Below, in pieces: positions 31,640-40,703 of a stretch of 40,703 nt of DNA; positions within the stretch are counted from its first letter, which is position 1, and every line of letters starts with the position of its first letter. Below the pieces are notes generated by a model, which made no database searches, was not told where the DNA came from, and was given only the letters and a program-made list of their open reading frames with translations. Position numbers and translations under genes: made by a program. This stretch comes from Guillardia theta CCMP2712 (Eukaryota > Cryptophyceae > Pyrenomonadales > Geminigeraceae). The DNA lies in assembly GCF_000315625.1 (NCBI RefSeq), contig NW_005434544.1:139174-179876 (forward strand). The letters are read 5' to 3'.

Positions 31640-32430
31640 AGAATCATGAAACTCCGACTGTCAGTGTTTTTCACGGGGATGTAGGGACTCGGAACGACGG
31701 TCTCAAGTTTGCCGCTGTTCGCGGCGTCAGTCACACGGCGGCGAAGGTGACTCAGCAGTCTCAACCGTTTTTACTACCGTCACGGTACTGAGGCCCGGCC
31801 CGGTCACCGTACCCGGATCACCGTACCTCGGCGCCCGGGCGCCGGTCAGTCCGAGATGCCGCTGATGATCATCATTCCACTGCCAGGTGACCGGCGTCAC
31901 TACCGGGTACTCCGGGACCGTCGCCGGATCGGACCTCGGACCGGGCCCGTGCCGCGCCCCGCTCAGCGGCAGCACGGTCCTGACCGTGCCACTGTTCCAG
32001 GCCTGGATCACCGTTGAACAGGGCAAGTTTCCGGGTTGAATGACCGCCGCCGGGCCGCGCGGCATCATTCCGCATGGGACCGGCGTCTGCGGCCGACAAC
32101 GCCGCCGTAGCGGCCGGCCCGAGTCGGTCATCGGATCCGGCGAGTCGCCGGGGGCCCCCGGGGCCGCCCGGCGGCGGCGGCGCAAGCCGGCTGACTCAGT
32201 GAGCCGCTAATCGGACGGCGAGTCACGGATAAACTGAGCAGTCACGATCGCCATCTCATGCGCCGGAGTCAGGCTGGCAGCCGCGATAGGCTAGTGAGGC
32301 ACCGCTCGGAACACTGAAGTGAAACCGGCGGGCCCGGCCTCCGAGCCTCGGAGCCTCAGCGGCGTCGGCCCGAGGGCGCGGGGCGGCCTAGCCTCAGTGG
32401 CAGTGGTGAAATTCCACGGCTTCCAGGGCA
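31640..32430. repeat. GC-rich intergenic island D
   Basis: The longest of the four GC-rich blocks lies between the repeat-protein gene and the DDX3 gene. It shares TCCGACTGTCA (31653-31663) inverted with island A, and GGACCGGGCCCGT (31938-31950) and CCGTTGAAC (near 32010) with island C. It contains two TGACTCA words (31748-31754 and 32192-32198). It has no convincing protein. Confidence 0.6.
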
Positions 32431-32450
32431 TCACCGAGTCAAACAGCTAG

Positions 32451-32572
32451 TAGTTCTATACCATAAAACTTCTATGTAGTTCTATACTATAAACTTCTAT
32501 GTAGTTCTATACTATAAAACTTCTATCTGTAGTTCTATACTATAAAGCTCATACTATAAAACTATAAACTTC
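32451..32572. repeat. About 25-bp AT-rich minisatellite
   Basis: Four to five imperfect copies of TAGTTCTATACTATAAACTT followed by CTATG, immediately after GC-rich island D. No gene overlaps it. Confidence 0.85.
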
Positions 32573-33420
32573 TAACGTTTTAGTCATTTAAAGCTGGTCG
32601 CCCCCTACGCCGCCGGGCGGCACGTGCGCTCACAGTTCACCCCCTTTTAGCGACCACCCCACCCCCTTTTGACAACACCTGCAGCACCTGCCCACGACCC
32701 TCCGATAGACCGTGGGGGCGGCTTCATGGGTTCATGTGCCCCCAATATGTGTGGCCTGAAAATCACCCGTGTGTGATGATGAGGGGGGTGGTCAAGTTTG
32801 AGGTGGGGTGGGCTGAAGCGGCTGGGATGCAATTGCAGGGTGGGGTTATCCTTTAACATATTTTTAAAGCTCGAGAAATCCCTGCGATATTTGTACCATG
32901 TGCGTTTTACAATATCAATAATAGTTTTATCCATTTTATGCTATTTGAAAAGTGTTTTGACATGAATATGTATTTATTTATATACATATAAGTTTATCAT
33001 TTTTTCTACCACTGCATTGCCAATAGCCTGCACAGAACTATTTCAATTTTAGATTATACAAAAAATATTTTTCTTTTATACAAACAAATACCATACTCCA
33101 GAAAAAATAAAACATATATTATATTTTTACTCTCATAGTATCTTTTCTAAAACTTGTACAACCACTTATAATTCACCGGTACCGGCCTCGCCTCGTGCGC
33201 CAGCCTGAGTTCTTTTTCTATCGCAGGGGGTCCTTTTTCGGTGCTCGTTCTCTGTGTAAGCTCCAATTAATCCACATATATTCACTTACATGATGGATGA
33301 ATTATTAGTCAATATGGTTTTATATACAAAGTAAACCTTCATGACTGATCAAAAGTGGAGAGGGGAGACTCCTACTGGGAAGAATGGACCCCTGAGTGCG
33401 AAAAAAAGGTTTTCGGAGCC
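32573..33420. other. AT-rich intergenic segment upstream of DDX3 gene
   Basis: A short G/C-rich tract (32640-32850) gives way to a strongly AT-rich stretch at about 32880-33170, unlike the rest of the window. This is the 5' flank of the helicase gene. A promoter or matrix-attachment role is possible but unproven. No gene is seen. Confidence 0.45.
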
Positions 33421-36397
<2,977 letters not shown>

Positions 36398-36938
36398 GAG
36401 GGACAACATGGTTGTTGCCCTGGGTGTAATGTACGTTCTTTCGTATTTGGTGCTGCAAAGATTGTTTGAGTTGGTGGCGTTTCCGCGCGAAGAGGCGGAG
36501 AGAGTGGTTGGCGAGTGGAGCAGCGCACACGTGCAGGGGCTTTGCTATGTCAGCTGGAGCAACGCTTGTTGAAACTCACCGACGGTTTCTGTGGTGCGTG
36601 TGATGTGCGAGCTCCAGCCTTTGCCATCCTCGGCCTCACTGACGTTGGCAAGGGCAACGATGCGCGGCAGGCAGGATTCAGCCCTAGTCTGCTGTGTCCA
36701 GTCTTCTATTCATTACTAGTTTGATCCCACATGGAATTCGCAAAAAAATATCTGCCGAGGTAATGTTTTCATATTGCGAGTTCGTTGAAAAACCATAAGA
36801 GAAAAACTAAAGAGCCCCGAATAAATAAATATGGGAATCTGACATGTCAATTCCTAGTCAACCTTCACTTAACCTATTTCAATTCACATGATAGCTACGA
36901 GAATTCTCACCATTTAACCCCTAGAGTCTCTTGACTCC
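36398..36938. other. Convergent 3' intergenic segment
   Basis: Space between the stops of the helicase (+) and the RRM protein (-). It becomes AT-rich around 36730-36890 and contains AATAAATAAATA near 36820, which could serve as a polyadenylation signal for the plus-strand gene. No additional gene is seen. Confidence 0.4.
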
Positions 36939-38911
36939 TCACTTGTTGTCCTTGGAGGAGGAGGAGGAGAGTAGTGCCTTCTTCCACTCGTTGCTTGTTG
37001 GAACTCCGTTCACACCCTCCACAACCAGCGCGAAGTTTGGCTCCGCCTCGACCTCCTTGACCGGAGCCTTGTGCGATCCACCGTTGATGCCATTAGCGAC
37101 TGGGTGCACATGGTCCTCCGCACCAGCAGCCTCGTGCTCCTCCTTGTACTTGTCAATCATCTCTCCGTTCTTCTCCTCCCAGTCCAGCTGTTGCTTGCTC
37201 TTCTCTGCCAACTTCACTGTCAACCCCTGCTTGGCCCCGATCGACGGCACGTCAGCTCCGTTTAGCTTGTCAACTGCTGCATTCGCCTGCTCCGCGTTTG
37301 CCAACGTAACGAAGCCGAAGCCTCTGGAGCTCTTCGTCTCGTTGTCTCGCACAACAAAAGCGTCCGTAACTCTTCCGTAAGTAGAGAATTCCTCTGCAAG
37401 GATCTCCTCAGAGCATCGAAAAGAGAGCCCCCCAACAAAAAGCTGACAGCCACAAGCCACTGCTAGATGCCTCTTCTCCATTATTTTCTCCCTCTCCTTC
37501 TTCTCCTCCTTGTACTGCCGGGAAATCGCGGCTTGTTCTTGCTTCCGCCTCTGCACCACTTGGCGCTCCAACTTCTTCTCATACGCAGAAGCGATCTTCT
37601 GATACTCTCTGCAGCAGCAAACGATCACAACGACAGACGTCTCACTGCAGATTCTCACCTGTATTCCGCTAACTTCACCTTGTGCTGGATCGTGGCATCC
37701 TTGAGCGTTTGTCGATCAAGCTTCAGCGCTTCGACGAGGAACGATTTCTCTTGGAGGACATCGTTGATCTTCCCGTTAACATTTCCGCATTCTCCAGCAG
37801 AGGAGGGAGCTGCCTTGTCCAGCTGGTTCTGGAGATCCCTCTCTTTCTCCTTGAGCTCATTGATCTCTTCCAGCTTCTGCTTCCTCCCTTCAAGCAGATC
37901 GTCGTGACGCTGAGAGAGTTGGCCCACCGAGTTCTTGCTCTCCATCCATTGCATCACAGCATGCTTCTCTGTTGCCAGATCCTTCAGGCTCTTGATCATC
38001 ATTTTCTCAGTCTTGAGATCAGCCTCCCCCTTTTCCAACTTCGTGGTGATCTCATTCATCTCCTCCTCGATCACTGAGAGATCTGTTCTAGCAAGTGCAT
38101 GCATCATGCTCTCTGCTTCAGCCTCCTGACGCAACCGAGAATCAGCATGATTCAAACACATCTCCACCTCATCATCTACCTGCGCCTTGGCTGCTTCAGC
38201 CGCCTCCTTCGCTTCATCTAACATCGAGTCCTTCTCTGCGGTCAAACTGCGGATTTGAGCTCGAGCATCTTGCAGTTGTGATCTTAAATTCTTATTCCTC
38301 CCATCGCGTTCAGATCGAATCTGTTTCAGACGCTCCACTTCCTGTGTGAGTGCAGCCTGCGGGAATGCTCAGCACAGTTTCATCAACTCGTGGACGAGAA
38401 AGGATTCTAACAACAAAGTGCGCAAGACTACAACAGAGGGTTGAGAGTATGCACAAGAGATGGGCAAGAGAGATGACAACAAGAATGCGTTCATGCATCA
38501 GATGAAATTCAATGGCAGAGCTGGCACCCCTCCGATCAGCTCAGAGATTTTCGAGGCAGAGACTACGCAGCATGCACGGGAGAGACAACTCACAATCTTC
38601 TCTTCCTTCTCCTTGATCCGTCGCTCAACACCCTCCACCTTGGATCGATACTCTTCCTCGTCTGGAGCAGCGACTGGACTCGGAGCGATGATGTGCTCCG
38701 AGGATGAGAGGGCATCCGACACTGCAGGTGACACGGCATGCGACCTCCCCGAGGTTTCAAGGCGCGTGGAGCCCTTGAGTCCCTTGCTCGAGTTGGAGGA
38801 GATCTGACCGCCCGACTTGGAGGAGGAGGAGGAGGGAGCAGAAGAGGACGGGTGGTGCCGAGCTTTGCGTACATGCGGAGGAGAAGCAGTGCCGAGGGTA
38901 GGGAAGTCCAT
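36939..38911 (-). CDS. Coiled-coil protein with a C-terminal RRM
   Basis: Three exons, 38594-38911, 37659-38356 and 36939-37608, join in phase to 561 residues. The N-terminal ~100 residues are Ser/Pro-rich and start MDFPTLGTASPP. The middle (about residues 90-400) is an almost continuous charged coiled coil with heptad-like Leu/Ala spacing (EVERLKQIRSERDGRNKNL, KLEEINELKEKERDLQNQL). The C-terminal part holds one RRM with RNP2 QLFVGGLSF and RNP1 RGFGFVTLA, where the aromatic RNA-contact residues are present, then an acidic tail. It most likely binds RNA and oligomerises. The combination is not one I can assign to a named orthologue, although the RRM itself is unambiguous. Confidence 0.85.
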
Positions 38912-38934
38912 TGCGGCGCACGCACAAGCTAGAT

Positions 38935-40510
38935 TGTGGGGTGGGGGTGGTAAAATTAACAGGGTGGTAGGCAGCCACCCCCCGGTAGTATTCGAAATTG
39001 GAGGGGTGGGGTAAAACACAATAGGGTAGAGGTAGTATATAACACGCAATAGTTATATGAGTCAGGTGGGTATGCAATGGTAAAAGGAGGGGTCCATGTT
39101 TTGATTGTTGTGAAACGTAAGGTGGGGTCATTGATGTATGGGGTCCGGAAAGTAGCGTAGAGGTGGGTATTCACCCAAGGCAGTTAGGGAACACTGAGCA
39201 GGTAGGGGTCCAAGTAGGTAGGGGTGAGGATGTTAGAAGATAGCCATGGCAGGGGTAGTAAGGAGAACAAATAGGGGGTCATCAAGTCATGTGTACCGGT
39301 GGTAAGATTTTTCAAGGGGGTAGATGGGATACTGTAACTTCTCATGGGTAGGGTCTGAAAATTTGAAATCTAGGGGTGGGTGGTTTGGCACCTTATTCAA
39401 ATTGAGAGACGGCGGGTAGAGGTAGGAAGCGGTTGGGAAGCTGATAGAGGTGGTGGGGTACTAAAATGAGTTACTAAAATGGGGGTGGGGGTACATTTTG
39501 GGATATCGTTTTCTCTTCTGAAATATACTAGTGATGGTGGGTGGTATCTCATGTAAATTAATTTGATGAGGTTGGGTAGTTTGTATGGGGTGTAGCACCC
39601 CACCGGTGTTCGATATTCCACTCAAGTGTTTGGGAAAGGGTGGGGTGGTGAGATGAAAGTGCTGGGTGGTGGGTGGTACCCGGGGTCTGATCTTGTTGGC
39701 TGCCGATGACCTTTTGAAAGAAAAGTCGGCTGTACAGTACCCCTTCAAAATAGTGCTTAAAAAGGGGTATCGGTATACTTCGCAGGGGTGGTCCAGTGTT
39801 CAGGCGGCAAGGGGGTTCTTTCGTTTGAAAAAAATGCACTAGGGCCATGGGGGCTAGGGGATGGGTAATAGGGGGTAGGGGTAGGGGGTAGGTATTACAT
39901 GATTCGGGACTAAGTAACGGATGATAACGTATGTAAGGATCATCTGTAATAATTTGACAAGAGGTTGTAAATTCTGATCGGTACCAAAGGGTGGGTACTT
40001 TATAGGGAATGTGGGGGTGTAATGCACATATACAGAAACAAGACTAGGAATTAAGGAATTAAGGAATGGATCAATTAAGGAATTAAGAAAACAAGATTTC
40101 TAGGGGTACGGGTAGTTGAGTAGGTTTTGATCCGGAGGGAGGCTCAGGGGGTGGGGTAGTATCAGAGGCCATCGTAGGGAAATGGTTCTAGTCTTGCCGA
40201 GATAAGGATGGGTGGGGTAGTAATCCGTAGAAAGGAGGGGTACTTTACAGTCACTGCAAGGGAGAGTGGGACCATGGGTGGTTGAATTGGTGGGGTGGTC
40301 TTGTAGGAAAGGGTGGGGTAGTCAGTTGGTACATGAGGACGGGAATTTCAAACTTGACGAGGGTGGTTAGAGGGGAGGAAATGGGGGTAGTACGGCCACT
40401 TGTTCAAATGGTAGGGTGGGGGTATTGTGGAGAGGGGTGGGTGTGAGAGGAGGGATCGGGGGGTGCTGGTGGTTAATTGCGGGCCAACCACTCCAATGTC
40501 GTCCGCGGAT
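38935..40510. other. Long G-rich intergenic tract
   Basis: About 1.5 kb of degenerate sequence with overwhelming plus-strand G bias and recurrent strings: GGGGTAGGG, GGGTGGT, GGGTACTTTA (39993) and GGGGTACTTTA (40237). Stop codons are frequent in all plus frames. Minus-strand open frames are Pro/Ser/Thr-rich composition artefacts. No gene is supported. Confidence 0.6.
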
Positions 40511-40538
40511 CTAATGGAGCAGCACATGCAGGAGCCGC

Positions 40539-40703
40539 CGGTGAGGGGAGGAGGAGGAGGAGGAGGAGGAGGAGGAGGAGGAGGAGGAGGAGGAGGAGGA
40601 GGGAGAGAGAGAGGAGGAGGAGGAGGAGGAGGAGGAGGAGGAGGAGGAGGAGGAGGAGGAGGAGGAGGAGGAGGAGGAGGAGGAGGAGGAGGAGGAGGAG
40701 GAG
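40539..40703. repeat. GGA microsatellite at right window edge
   Basis: A nearly pure (GGA)n array is interrupted once by GGGAGAGAGAGA near 40601-40612. It continues to, and probably past, the end of the window. Confidence 0.95.

Overview
The window is nuclear DNA from a gene-dense, intron-rich microbial eukaryote. Every gene I could resolve is split by many short GT-AG introns, mostly 35-60 nt. The products are eukaryotic: STT3 oligosaccharyltransferase, TFIIH p62, Prp17/CDC40 and a DDX3/Ded1 helicase. Simple repeats and GC-rich intergenic blocks are abundant. A unicellular alga or related protist fits, and a cryptophyte such as Guillardia theta is my best guess, but the sequence alone does not prove it. 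I rebuilt the gene models by hand from reading phase, splice sites and family motifs. Coordinates given for a gene cover exons plus introns.

Layout: 57-3614 (-) is the STT3 catalytic subunit, cut by the left window edge. 3615-5086 is intergenic, with a G-rich tract and GC-rich island A. 5087-8084 (-) is TFIIH p62. 8085-8986 is packed with tandem repeats. 8987-9806 (+) is a small protein resembling only the M domain of SRP54. 10213-17048 (-) is a long IQ/coiled-coil protein with two cyclic-nucleotide-binding domains, two of whose introns hold large minisatellites. 17439-18960 (-) is a small predicted single-pass membrane protein. 18970-20560 holds GC-rich island B and a C-rich tract. 20904-24673 (+) is a secreted and membrane-anchored protein with two PstS-type substrate-binding domains. 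A 100-N gap at 24846-24945 cuts off the last exon of Prp17/CDC40 (24979-26805, -). 26806-29512 is intergenic, with GC-rich island C and a long CCTG array. 29513-31452 (+) is an unrecognised protein with 39-residue repeats. 31640-33330 holds GC-rich island D, a short minisatellite and AT-rich DNA. 33421-36397 (+) is a DDX3/Ded1 helicase. 36939-38911 (-) is a coiled-coil plus RRM protein. 38912-40703 is a G-rich tract ending in a GGA microsatellite.

The housekeeping genes (glycosylation, transcription/repair, splicing, translation initiation) do not form a pathway or operon. The unusual items are the double PstS-like membrane protein, the free-standing SRP54 M-domain protein, the cyclic-nucleotide/IQ protein, and a family of four GC-rich intergenic islands that share exact 11-13-mers.
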